A stretch of DNA of 64,000 nucleotides from Lagopus muta (Eukaryota > Chordata > Aves > Galliformes > Phasianidae): contig NC_064438.1 in NCBI RefSeq assembly GCF_023343835.1, positions 12,939,077 through 13,003,076 of the forward strand. Reading direction: 5' to 3'. A program made the position numbers and the translations under genes. Below, piece by piece: positions 47,481 to 57,648 of the stretch; the first letter of the stretch is position 1, and the number at the start of each line of letters is the position of its first letter. Under the pieces are notes generated by a model. That model was not told where the DNA came from. It saw nothing but the letters and a program-made list of their open reading frames with translations, and did not search any database.

Positions 47481-50400
47481 GTGAGTGCCGGGGCAGGGAG
47501 GGTGGTGAGTAGGGGGGAGGGGTTGATGACCGTCCGCTGTCTGCCCTGGTCATCCCAGGAGGGTAAAATGTTCCCTCGCGTTGAATATGGGCCAGCCGGC
47601 TCGACCTGCCCTATGGAATTTTCCGCCTTTGCTTCCGACAGAAGTTCTTCAGTAGCTCCCTTTCCTTTTTAATTTGTGTTTCGGGATTTGGAGCCGCGGT
47701 AACAAAGCTCTCCTGAGCCCATAGAAGCGTGGGACGTCTGGAGTAGCGCAAGAGAAGCTGCGGCTCTTCCTCTCCTCGTAGGAAAGGGAGCGACAAAGCG
47801 GGAGTGAAATCTTTAATAGCGCTCTGTTATCTAACTGTGAAATTGAGGGGTTCGCGAAGCCCGCAATTATGTGGAAGACTTTCGGTGTCTCGCGGAGAGA
47901 AAGTCGGAAGGGTGGAGCGGCGGCAGAACGGAGTGCTCCCGGCTTTAAGTCGGCCGCTCGCGGAGCCGAAGCGGAGCTTCGGGGCCGTCCCATCCCTCTT
48001 CTGCCATAGTTCACCTCTCTCTGGCCCGCCGTCTGGCCGGCCCCGCGCACCTGGCTGCCTTCGTTCCTCGTGCCGCTCCGCGGGAGGTGCCGCGCAGCCA
48101 CACGGGCTTCTTTCGGAGGGCGGAAGCTTATTGCTAGCGCTCGTCTGGCTGCAGTAACTCTCCGTTATGTCTTACTAACTTGTCTTCTGCTGAAGATCAT
48201 GGAGCCAGGGAGAAATGACGTCTGAGAATTCACTGGGCTCTCCCTCTGGTTGTCCCACGGAAGACACAGAGCTTTCTAAGTTAAAATAACACAGTAAACG
48301 TGGCGAGGGAGAGCGAAACGAATCCCTCGTAAGAGGTACAAAACAGCTTCCGAAGTGTGTCGCCGGTGAATGAGCGGAGAGATGGAGGGGGGGAGGCGGA
48401 GCAGCTTTCCTACAGCACTTTAGCTGCGGCTCTAAGCGCGGTGCTGCCCTAACCTATCCTTTGTGACTGTAATTACCGCTGTGAGCAGAACACTTAACAG
48501 AAATTAGTCTGGGTTCCCTTGTGGCTTTCCCGTGAGCTTACAGAACCATCTCCCCGAGATCGCTATCCAGAATGAATCACCTGAAAACACCTGTTGTTTT
48601 CTGCTGTAGGTTACCCTGCTGACAATGCCCGGAAGCGGCGCAGAGGTCTGCGGAGAGGGAGAGTACTTGTATGAAGGCATTTGCTGCATGCTGTGCCCGG
48701 CAGGTGAGACTCCAGGAAGGCAGCGGCCGTTTCCCCCTATGTCAGGTGGCTGGGCCGCTATTCCACATTCCATCAGGGAGGAGTGCAGGCCCAGCTGGTG
48801 CTGCCGGTGGCTCCCCGGCGCTGCCGGGGCCGGCCTTTATTGCGCGGCGGGATATTGTGCAACAAGGGCTGGGTGAGGCGCCTTGGCAGCAGTTCTGAAA
48901 AATCTCTGCCTATTCTGAGGATGAAGTGTTCAAAGTCGGGTGGCTTCTTTGTTTCTAACAGTTGGCCCAGAGGAATTCTGATAGTTCTGCGTGTGGAACT
49001 TCACCTTGCATTTGTTCTCCCCGTTTCTCTCCTTGTGCAGTCAACGCAGCTTTGTGCTGAGAAGTACCCTGCCTTTGGGTAGTATCACAGAGCTATAGGC
49101 TGAATTTAAAGAATTTGGATGGAAATGAGAGACCTCCTGGATTGTTTCTGTTGCACAAGCAAATCTCCTGTGCCTGCCATGTCCCTTCCAGCAAGATGGC
49201 ACTTGCCACGTGAGCAATATCTTGCTGTTGTAATGAATCATACTTGTTCCTTGGCCTGGATGGCTGCTGCCTTTGTTGTGATTGTGCTTCCTGACCATTT
49301 GGTGCCCCTTGGTTCCTGTGTTGGGCTGTTTGCTTGCAGGAAGGGTTGAACTTTGACTAAAAATGGTTTTATGTTGTAACATTCTGAGAGTGCTGCTGCG
49401 GCCACCAGTTCTCCTCTTCCACAGGTACTTATGTTGCTGAGCACTGCAGTACTCCGCATTCAAAGGGAATATGTGCCTCTTGCACCGAAGGAAGAGATTA
49501 CACTGCCCATGCAAATGGCTTGGAAGAATGCTTGCTGTGCAGACAGTGCAAAGACGGTACCAAGAAAAATTTCAATTAAATCTTTAACTTCAGGCCCCTT
49601 AATCCTTGAAGTAAGCCTGGTCCTCTGCTGCTTTTGCACTTCTAGTTGTTGAGAATATTGAAGTTGGGAAAAATAAATCTCATTTATGACCAGCATACAA
49701 CTTGTGCACAGTTGTGCAGAGCCACAACTTTGTTTTCTAACTCCTGTTTTTTAGACCAGATAACTTCAAGAACCTGTACTGTGACGAGTGACACTGAATG
49801 CCAGTGCAAACAGGGATACTTCTGCCCTGCTGAAGGCTGTGAAATATGTCAGAAATGCAGTCGAATGTAAGTTAAATAGGGTACTGAAGCAACCGTGTTC
49901 TTTCTAGTAGACTTAACAGCTGTGGCCCAATCTGTGTCATGCCTACCATGTGCTATTTGTCTGTAAATAATTCTCTTGAAGCCTAATGGTGCTGGTCATG
50001 CTTCTGAGCTCTAGGTGATGAAATACATGAGGTTCAAACCTAGAATTTGCAGATTTCGATCCTGTCCGTCTTGTTGCATATGGCTGTATGCTTACACTTC
50101 CTGTGTCTCTCTAGTTTAGTGCTTTTCCCCATATTGGTAACTGAATAAGCTTTGTAGCAGCCACCCTGAAACTCAGGGAGGTAGAACTTCCTGTTGGAGG
50201 AAACTGACTGAATGAATAATGCATCTACCCCTTTTTCCTCAACTTAGAGGCTAACATACATAAGCTTTTTCTGTTTTTCTTTTACTTAATCAATGTAGGA
50301 TCTTTTAAAACTGAAAGATGAATTCCTAATGTCATCTGTTCAAGTTCTGTTAATGTTTCTAAGCTTTGCCAGAAAATGAACTGGCATGGACAGAGCTGCA

Positions 50401-53400
50401 AATGTTTCTAAAAACCTCTGTATTGCCCCTGACTTTAGGTGTCCAGAAGGGAAAAAAATTGTGCAGATCTGCAATGCTACAATGGACCTAGGATGTGGCT
50501 TACCTGACCAAGGTCTGGTACACAAGTATTACTTGGCTTGTCTACTGGGTGTATGAATTGTAGATTATGACACAATAGCTTGAACTACTGCAGCATATGT
50601 AAGACTTCTTGTGTTTTAGCCTAGGAGTTATTTGATAGAGACAGGTTCCCAAATGAGTTGGAGAGACAAATATCTTAAACTTCACTGCAAGGAAAGGGTT
50701 ACACTGGTGGAAAAAGCTGCAGATATGCTAAGGGTTCTTGGAGCATCAACAGTGATGCTGTTGGAAGTGGTGGATGGTACAAACACTTCTAATATTTAGC
50801 ATGTCCAAGAAGCTGTGTATAGTGTGACTTTTTTCTGGGGGGAAGGAATGGGCCTATTGGAAGTACTGAAATGCCATCTTTTGTGTACTTTTTTTCCTCT
50901 CATTTCTTGCATGTTCTCTTTTCTGAAAGCTTAGTGGGTTTTGTATTGTGACACTGTACAGAATCCCTCACTGTTATTGGAGTAATGATGTGCAATGGAA
51001 ACCTGTACTTGGATTCAGATCAGCTGAAATACCCAGCATGTCTTCCACAACAGCTGGGGCATTATACTAATGTGTAGCTTAGTTTGTTCTGTAGCAAGGA
51101 AGGCTCACACTTACAACTATCTCATCTGAGAACTGCTTCAAACTCTAATTCTGTTCATTTTCATTTGCAGGAAATAAATATCTTACTTGGATGATTGTAA
51201 TAATTTTGGTTGCTGTTTTTTCTGCTGGTTTGCTTGTGTTCTGCGTAATAAGGAAGTGTAAGAGTGGTAAAGGTAACTCTGCTTTATTAGTATCCACAAA
51301 CTTTGCAGAAAAAGGCAGAATGTGCACCAAAGCTATCCTTGTTCTTGACATTAACATATGGGGCCTGCTTAATAGGCAAGTTCCAGGCTGTTTGGCCTGA
51401 GAAAAATGAAGAGCAGTTTTATCCAGTAAATAAAACTTACAGGCTTTAACTGAATGGATGCTTTAGCCTCAAAGCTTAGCACAGGGCATGTAAAGGGAGG
51501 TCCTCATTTACTTCATAGTATTAATGAAGGTATAAGAAAAATGAGTAGTGAGCTCAGAGGTAGGGTGCAAGAAGTAGCAACTAATCAGATCATTAATTAC
51601 TTACATTCATTGGATTTGGCTGTGAAGGTTTTCATATATTTCACTGCCCTTGCGCCATTTTAACAACTTAGTACAAATGTTGATATGTCCACTGTCAATT
51701 AATTCTTGTAGAGATTTATAAATTTGTCTGAGAAAAATTTTTCCTTTCCTGCATGTTGAAGTTTTCTTGTGAATAGCTTAAATGAGAATGTTGGGAATGA
51801 TTTGAAAGTTTTAAAGTCAACTTTATTCAAACCACAGCTTACTGCATTTATTGCAGTAGAAACAATCTCTGCCTTTTCTTTAGCTATTGCAATAGCTCAT
51901 GAAAATGCCTAAGAGGCATAGGCTTGGGGATGGGGAGAGTGTTTTGAAGGAGGGGCTTAAAATCCAAACTGCGTTTTGAGACCTGTCTCATGCAGCAGGA
52001 CTGCTTGTCACTGTTTCCACTGTTGGTGGAAGCTAAGGGCAGTTCTCCATGTAAAGTCTGTCCTTTCAAAGAAACTTAATGACTGGTTCTGGAGCTTTGG
52101 CTTATGTAAAAAGTCTATTATATATAACTACTGCATGAGTTTAGCTGTGTTTAATTTACAGCAATTTCCAGAAGTATCTTAAGCTTTAATTTTATTTTCC
52201 AGCCACTTTCTCTGACAAAGAAGAGAAGGGCCTGGTAAGTATATAAAGGATGAAGTTTTGCATGACTAACTACTTGTTACACAGCTCCTGATTTTCTTTT
52301 TGTCTCCCTGTATGCCTCTGGTGGGATGCGTTCCTGAGGTGCAACTAGTTGATTTTATATTTCATGTATTCAATTCCATTGAAATTGGCCTTCCTGGTTC
52401 TTGATTTGGAAATATTACAGAGCCTGTGTCCAAGATGTTGCAAAACTGGGGGGGTAAGGGAGGAAATAGGCTAAGTACGAGTGTTCACTTCAAGCTGTTG
52501 CTGAGCGATGCTTTGATTCCATTGGTTATTTGTTACTTCATGCTTGTATTCCTCAGAAGTGACAGCTATCTCTTTCCTGCATGCTGATATACTCAAAATG
52601 CAAGGAAAGCTAGACCATAAGACTACTCCTTGTGGTCAGCAGACAAAGTAACTGAGTCTCCTGCAAGCTACGAAGCAGAACCTACAGTCTAATGCCTTGA
52701 TCCAAGGCTGTCCCGTAAATCAAGGAGTTCAGGGCTCAGAGCATGCCAGTTCAGGGTGACAGCCCTGCAAATGGCTTACCACACTAAGGCTTGCTGCTGA
52801 TGCATGTTTAGCTGATAAAGCTGTTTTCACCCTGGCCACCCTGTAGTCAAGGACTGTTTAAGAACCTTACTTCTACACAGTCAGAAAACAATGCCATTTA
52901 ATAACTTGCTTTTGGTCTCAAGGCAATTGGACTTAATGATCTCTGTAGGTCCCTTCCAACTGAATTACATGATTTCTAGTCTTGTATTTAGTGAGATAAG
53001 ACAGGACTAGTTAAATAGTATTTAGCTTCTCTGTTTAGAATTTTCTGAATAAAGTTACACTCCTGACTGCACAGCAAGATATAAAGAAGTTTGATCTCAA
53101 TGGAGTAGTCAGTGATGCTTAACACCAGGCCCTAAAATGTCTTCAGAATTTAAGAAAAGGATCCACATTCCTCATGGCACATGTAGCAGAAAAATACGTG
53201 CATCTTTTTTGTTTCTTACCCAATACAAGTACTACTCCCTTTATGCATGAGCTTTTGTCTAATTTTACTAGTTAAACATTTCAAGTAATTAAATGCATTT
53301 TAAATGTCACAAATATTCAAAGGCTGAAGGGACAGAATTGAGAGGTCATCAAAACGTTACCTTAAATTCTTCTTTTCTTTTTTTTTAAGGTCCATAAGTG

Positions 53401-56400
53401 GCTCAAATATATGAATCATCCAATAGGTTTTGTCAGGTTGTTTCTTCCTGCACCCTGGCCAGGTTCACAGTGCTTCATGTTCTTGTAGAAGCTGATGAAG
53501 GAACATGGCAAAATACCTGGTCAAACTGGTGTAGTATAGGAACAGGCAGAAATAACTACTTTTTTTTTTTTTTTTTTTTTTTTTTGAATAAAACTGTAGT
53601 GGACTGTAATCACAAACTTGTATATGATGATGCTTACCTATAAAGTAACTGTAACAAGCATGACTTGCAGTACCCATGTACTTAGAGAATTCATGCTACT
53701 GTAATTAAGATAATTGGAGAGTTGCATGGTCCTCAGACCAGACACTTGAAGCACCAGCACATTGTCCTTGAGAGTGTTAGTGAACATATTGTGCAGTAAA
53801 ACACATGCATTGTAAGTATATTGCTGCTATCTTATTTCCCAAACTGGTCAGCAGCTCTAAGTCAACCATGCTGTAAGCCTTTCGGTGACCTATATAAGAA
53901 CTTTCTCTGTAGATAGGAGCAGCTTGTTTATTTCATTTGCATCCTTAAAATGGATTCAGTGAAGATAGAGCCAAACTACACATGTGCTGAGTGGGGTGGC
54001 TCCTGTCGCATCCCTGCCTATGTGTGCTGGTGCTGTGTGGCCACTGACCTCATACAAACAAAGTGTCCAGTTGCTTATGGGGGGAATGTATCTTAAAACC
54101 AAGTCTTATGGGAGAAACAATTAAAACTTGTCCTTACTTTCTACTTCAAATAAATAAATTAATGCTGCCTGAAAACTTTTGCTTTCAACACAAGCTGATA
54201 AACTCTATACGTGCTGGTCTGTTTCATGCTTCTACTACTCCCTGTGGGTCACTGTCACCCTGAGGGGAACTGTGGTCACAGGCTTATTTAATGCGTTGAT
54301 AATGCAGAAAGTGATACTTCCCCCTACCTTTATTCCCCTAGCTAAAGATATACAGTTTGCTCTGGTACCTTCTTTGAACTGGGTCTATCGTGTGAATGTG
54401 AGGAAAGACTACTTAAAAACAAGCAAGTGCATATTAGTACACTCACAGAGAGCTGATAATGGTCTGTCAGCTCAGCAAAGCTCTGAACTTCATACAGTGA
54501 TAGGTTTAAAGCCTGTTAGCAGGCTGATTGGTCATTTTAGCTTAGGTGCACTGTGGCAACTGAATTCTTTCCTGCTCAGGAGGGGTATGCCTCTTCTATG
54601 CCCAGGGAGGAGCAAGCAGTGAAAATACACGGAAAAATTCCTTGCAGTTGTTGTGGATAGATTATGAGAGTTACCATGCAGTCTAGAGGAAGCAGAGCAG
54701 CCAGCAAGGTGAAGAGTTTAGGCTCTAAGACTGATTGAAATACATCTATAAAGGCTGTGTTGCATATTTTTTTTAACTTCACTTAATCAGCACCTCTCCT
54801 ATTTTTTTCTTTGATACTGGTGATTTCAAGTATTCTGTTTTCTTCCTTTAAACTGTCCACAGAGCTCTGTCTATGAAACTTCTAAAATAAGTTATTTTTC
54901 TTTATAGGCATATGAAGATAATACACTTTTATCAGAAGTGAAGACAACTGAAAATAATGCATCCCATCCAGACAGTGAGAACTCTGGTGAGAACCCAGAG
55001 AACCAAGAGTACGATAGTGTTAATTTGGAAGTGAGCAACACATCTCCAGAGGAAAACAATGCTGTGTCTTATGAGAGAGGCACCATCTCACAGAAGAACT
55101 TGTGGTACCAAACACAAGAATGTTGGAAGAGGATCAAAAACTGGTCATCATCTACAAAAAATAGTTGTAATCCTACTTTTCAACCAAATGCCCAGTGTAC
55201 AGTAAGGGGTGTTAAGATGCCAGCATATCGTATGGTAAGTCAGGGAAAAATAATCTCATAATGTTTTTTTACTGATATAGGTATAATTTGAATTGACCTC
55301 TTTGCTCTTCCATGAGTCATAGATGCTGTTTTCAAGACAGTATTATAAGGAAGTGGAGCCTTTGCTTAAAAGATACAGTAGAAAATATGGGAAGTGATAT
55401 CTTGGGAAAGCAAACTTCAGCCTTTAATCTGCAGTACCTCTCACCTTTTTGTTCAGTGTTTGTACAAGAGCAGTTCTTTTGCAATAGCAGCAAATATGTT
55501 GCCTTGTTGCTTCACTTCTTAGATAGTAAGTAGCACATCTGCTTTCAGCGTGCTGTTTTCTTTACTCAATTTTTTTTCAGCTGTGCTGTGAAGCTTTCCC
55601 CACTCTTTTATTGGCACATATACACTGAAAGTAATCTATTGAGTAGCTCAGAAGTTAAGCTCACTTAATTGTGATTTAAGTGTTCTGACATGCTACAGTA
55701 ATGGTCCAACTTTTTTTTAATCACAGGTACAAAAGCAAAAATGTCAAATAATTGTTAAAGATCTGACTCAAAAAGGTAAGTATTGTACAAATGGTCAAGT
55801 AGTTTGAATTTGCTTTTTCTTGTTGACTTTAGTATACACTAAAGGAATAGTTCAAGGAGACTAATGAATTAAGTCTTAAGTCTATAAGGCTTTCATTTGA
55901 ATGTAAGATGCTAAAATAAAATTATTACGGTATTTAAGTCATAATCACTGAGGCAGATTACTTTGATGCATAGATCTTCTGGAAGTATAATACATTCTTA
56001 CTTTGAAGAATAAGCACAGTAAAGAATTTGTCAGTATGTATAATAAAAGTCTATATGACAGCAGTGGGACTGCCTTAATGACTGAGGAGCATGTCAGAAT
56101 AGGAGTTCTGACAAATGTCTGTTATATGTGAGACTGCGTCAAAGCCCTACAAGTAACCAGCAAGCTGAGGTGCTGGATATCAAAGTGATTGGCTTTGTTA
56201 GTGCTAGTGTTAGCATGGCATGCCTACACGGATAGCATAGTGAGGTGTTTAAAGGCTACAGTTGAGTAGCTGTGTTAAGACTAAGTAAAAACATGCAAGT
56301 CAGTGAAAAATTCCCTAAAACCTCTGTTACTGAATAATATTTTGTCTTGAGAATACTTTTTAGATGTACAGACTGGTACCTTTAGTTTCTTAAGGTAAGT

Positions 56401-56880
56401 AGGAAGCCTGTTCGTCCTATTGCTTCTTAGATGACAAGCCTAATCTTGCTGCCACTGTTTAGTCCGTGCATGCATTAGCTAAAAAGTGATTGGGAAATGT
56501 GCATATTGGTTGCAGGGGAAAGACATACTATATTTTGAAACCTGAAGTAATATGCTTTTTTTTTTTTTTTTTTTTCCTTTTCAGAACAAATGGATTGCTT
56601 TTTTGTTTTTATTAATACAGTACCGGTGAAAAAATGGAGGAAGCTTATGAGAACTCATCTGGAGGAAAATGTTATTGATAAAATTGAATATAAGTGGCCT
56701 AATAACACAGATGAGCAATCTTATCAGATGCTTCTCACCTGGAAAAACATGCTGGGGGAGAAACAAACTATTATTAAGTTACTGGATGAGCTAAGGGATA
56801 TAGATACCAGGGCTTACAGTAAAATAGTCCACACTTTAACAAGTAATAACATTATAAGTAAAATAGAAGCTACAGCTTAA
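47451..56880 (+). CDS. TNFRSF23: Death-domain TNF receptor superfamily member (Tnfrsf22/23/26 locus type), 10 exons
   Basis: Joined exons 47451-47480, 48610-48703, 49425-49556, 49755-49866, 50439-50512, 51171-51272, 52203-52234, 54908-55234, 55727-55775, 56585-56880 give 1248 nt and 415 residues; all junctions are GT-AG and in phase. Order: signal peptide 1-21; cysteine-rich domains about 24-145, FAS/TRAIL-receptor-like; one N-glycosylation site (NAT); transmembrane span about 152-174; a long acidic and Ser/Asn-rich spacer to about 319; death domain about 320-408. It would be a plasma-membrane receptor for a TNF-family ligand, able to recruit a death-domain adaptor such as FADD. Position between OSBPL5 and CARS1 equals mouse Tnfrsf22/23/26, and the cysteine spacing of CQCKQGYFC ... 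CEICQKC fits that group. The symbol is assigned by locus and resemblance, not proven; FAS and TRAIL receptors are the other close relatives. Confidence 0.87.
48610..48703 (+). CDS. TNFRSF23: TNF receptor coding exon 2 (signal peptide end, CRD1 start)
   Basis: Phase 0 in, phase 1 out. VTLLTMPGSGA finishes the signal peptide, with likely cleavage after A21, then EVCGEGEYLYEGICCMLCPAG begins the first cysteine-rich domain; the CCxxCP end is typical of TRAIL receptors and FAS. Confidence 0.9.
49425..49556 (+). CDS. TNFRSF23: TNF receptor coding exon 3 (CRD1-CRD2)
   Basis: Phase 1 in and out. Encodes TYVAEHCSTPHSKGICASCT, then EGRDYTAHANGLEECLLCRQ and CKD. The CxxCxxG-YT-H...C-x2-C-x2-C spacing matches CRD2 of FAS and TRAIL receptors. 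Confidence 0.93.
49755..49866 (+). CDS. TNFRSF23: TNF receptor coding exon 4 (CRD2-CRD3)
   Basis: Phase 1 in, phase 2 out at AT|GTAAGT. Encodes RTCTVTSDTECQCKQGYFCP and GCEICQKCSRM. The TC-T-xxDTxCQC junction is the conserved A/B module boundary of death receptors. Confidence 0.94.
50439..50512 (+). CDS. TNFRSF23: TNF receptor coding exon 5 (CRD3 end)
   Basis: Phase 2 in, phase 1 out at CAAG|GTCTGG. Encodes CPEGKKIVQICNATMDLGCG, the last cysteine pair, with a single predicted N-glycosylation sequon NAT. The donor is not optimal (GTCTGG). Confidence 0.9.
51171..51272 (+). CDS. TNFRSF23: TNF receptor coding exon 6 (transmembrane span)
   Basis: Phase 1 in and out. WMIVIILVAVFSAGLLVFCV is a clear single span followed by the basic stop-transfer IRKCKSGK. 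Two overlapping donors six nt apart (51267 and 51273) both keep the frame; the later one is used in the model. Without splicing the frame stays open to a stop at 51398. Confidence 0.92.
52203..52234 (+). CDS. TNFRSF23: TNF receptor coding exon 7 (small cytoplasmic exon)
   Basis: A 32-nt exon, phase 1 in and phase 0 out, encoding TFSDKEEKGL. It has TTTTCCAG before it and GTAAGT after it. Short, but the phase fits both neighbours, so it is likely genuine. Confidence 0.82.
52925..52976 (+). repeat. Short CR1-type 3' remnant
   Basis: GCAATTGGACTTAATGATCT, then GTAGGTCCCTTCCAACTGAA and ATGATTT match the final ~50 bp of CR1 elements. Too short to assign a subfamily. Confidence 0.75.
53560..53585. 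repeat. Poly(T) run, 26 nt
   Basis: Uninterrupted T26 in the intron, followed at once by GAATAAAAC. Without a recognisable retroposon body next to it, its origin is unclear. Confidence 0.95.
54908..55234 (+). CDS. TNFRSF23: TNF receptor coding exon 8 (long cytoplasmic spacer)
   Basis: One hundred and nine codons, phase 0 to 0, with GTAAGT donor. The first two thirds are acidic and rich in Asn, Ser and Glu (for example NPENQEYDSVNLE); the last third is basic and aromatic (WYQTQECWKRIKNWSSS). I recognise no domain; it is probably disordered. FAS has a much shorter juxtamembrane segment. Confidence 0.85.
55727..55775 (+). CDS. TNFRSF23: TNF receptor coding exon 9
   Basis: A 49-nt exon, phase 0 in and phase 1 out at AAAAG|GTAAGT. 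Encodes VQKQKCQIIVKDLTQK, a short basic link into the death-domain exon. Confidence 0.8.
55776..56584 (+). other. TNFRSF23: Intron before the death-domain exon, 0.8 kb
   Basis: It ends with about 20 consecutive T residues (56556-56575) then CCTTTTCAG. An AATAAA occurs near 56042. No other feature. Confidence 0.75.
56585..56880 (+). CDS. TNFRSF23: TNF receptor coding exon 10 (death domain)
   Basis: Phase 1 in, stop TAA at 56878-56880. The six-helix death-domain pattern is visible: VPVKKWRKLMRTHLEENVID, IEYKWPNN, SYQMLLTWKNMLGEKQTIIK, LLDELRDIDTRAYSKIV. The conserved LLxxWxxxxG tryptophan region corresponds to FAS LLRNWHQLHG. All helices appear intact with no stop or frameshift. Confidence 0.93.
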
Positions 56881-57345
56881 CATTTCCAATGAATTTCAGA
56901 AATGTTCCTGTATGTATATAGGAAGCTTGTGTAAGTGAGGATGTCGTAAGTTGCAGGTAACAGTGGCTGTGTGGATGTGATGCCCTTCTTACCTGCACGT
57001 GGGCTGGAAGTGTTTTAACACAGCCTGTGCTGAGTTGTGACAAGACTCCAGCAGCAATATTTGCTTTATTTTATTTTATTTGGGTTTTTTTGAGTAGTAC
57101 AATGTGAAAACTCAGGTGCCAGTGGCAATTTAGGAGCTCTGAGCTTCTGAGTTTGCCTTTCCTTTGTGAAGCTGTGAGGAAAGAAGCTACCTTTCTTGTG
57201 CTCTGTGGAGCCGAGAACACCTGTTGCAGTTTTTGACTGAACTGCCTTATTTTTGTTTACGAGATAATCGCATTTCATTTGTGGTGGGAGCACGTGGCAT
57301 GCGAAATGTTCAAAGTACGGCAATAAAAACTCACTGAAGACAAAG
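56881..57345 (+). other. TNFRSF23: 3' UTR of the TNF receptor gene (inferred)
   Basis: About 460 nt from the stop codon to just past the only AATAAA in the interval. It contains no coding signal and runs directly into the CpG island of CARS1. Confidence 0.65.
57322..57327 (+). terminator. TNFRSF23: Poly(A) signal AATAAA of the TNF receptor gene
   Basis: Canonical hexamer 442 nt after the stop codon and about 300 nt before the CARS1 start codon. It is the only canonical signal between the two genes. Confidence 0.65.
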
Positions 57346-57586
57346 GCTGGAGCTGGTTCTTGGCCGAGGGACGGGGCTGGGCGCGAGAAGAACTCTACGC
57401 ACAAAATGGCGGCGGTTGAGACGAGCCCAGCCGCGCGACGCCCGCCCGGCCGCCCCTCGCGAGGCGGGAAGGCGCGCTGAGGGCGGGGCCGAGAGGCGCG
57501 GGGCCGGTTGCCATAGCGACCACAGGTCGGAAGTAGCGTAGCGCGGGCTGGGCGGGGCGAGGCGGGAGTCGCTTCCGGGCACGCTG

Positions 57587-57594
57587 TTGCATCA
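57587..57594 (-). promoter_or_regulatory. CARS1: CARE-like ATF4/C/EBP site at the CARS1 promoter
   Basis: TTGCATCA is the exact reverse complement of TGATGCAA, the C/EBP-ATF response element core. It lies 30 nt before the ATG, between GC boxes. Mammalian cytosolic aminoacyl-tRNA synthetase genes, CARS1 among them, are known ATF4 targets. Confidence 0.6.
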
Positions 57595-57623
57595 GCTCGG
57601 CGGCGAGAGGTGGAGGCGGCAGG

Positions 57624-57648
57624 ATGGCAGCGGCCCCAGCCGAACAGG
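57624..57648 (+). CDS. CARS1: CARS1 coding exon 1
   Basis: Eight codons plus one base (MAAAPAEQ), ending in phase 1 at CAGG|GTAGGT. A short alanine-rich start is usual for this gene. The exon lies inside the CpG island. Confidence 0.85.

Larger units (their letters stand above)
47230..48480. promoter_or_regulatory. TNFRSF23: CpG-rich promoter region of the TNF receptor gene
   Basis: GC content and CpG frequency rise sharply compared with the flanks, spanning the promoter, first exon and the start of intron 1. It explains the many long but meaningless open frames on both strands here. Includes GGGCGG near 47341 and a p53-type half-site at 47250. Confidence 0.75.
52235..54907 (+). other. TNFRSF23: Large intron of the TNF receptor gene, 2.7 kb
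   Basis: It contains a short CR1 tail near 52925-52976, a T26 run followed at once by AATAAA (53587-53592), and another AATAAA near 54149. A 147-codon open frame at 54179-54622 has no resemblance to known proteins. Confidence 0.7.

Noticed and set aside
54179..54622. A 147-codon open frame in the receptor's large intron
   Set aside because: No homology, no acceptor or donor fitting the receptor frame, and composition like the surrounding intron.
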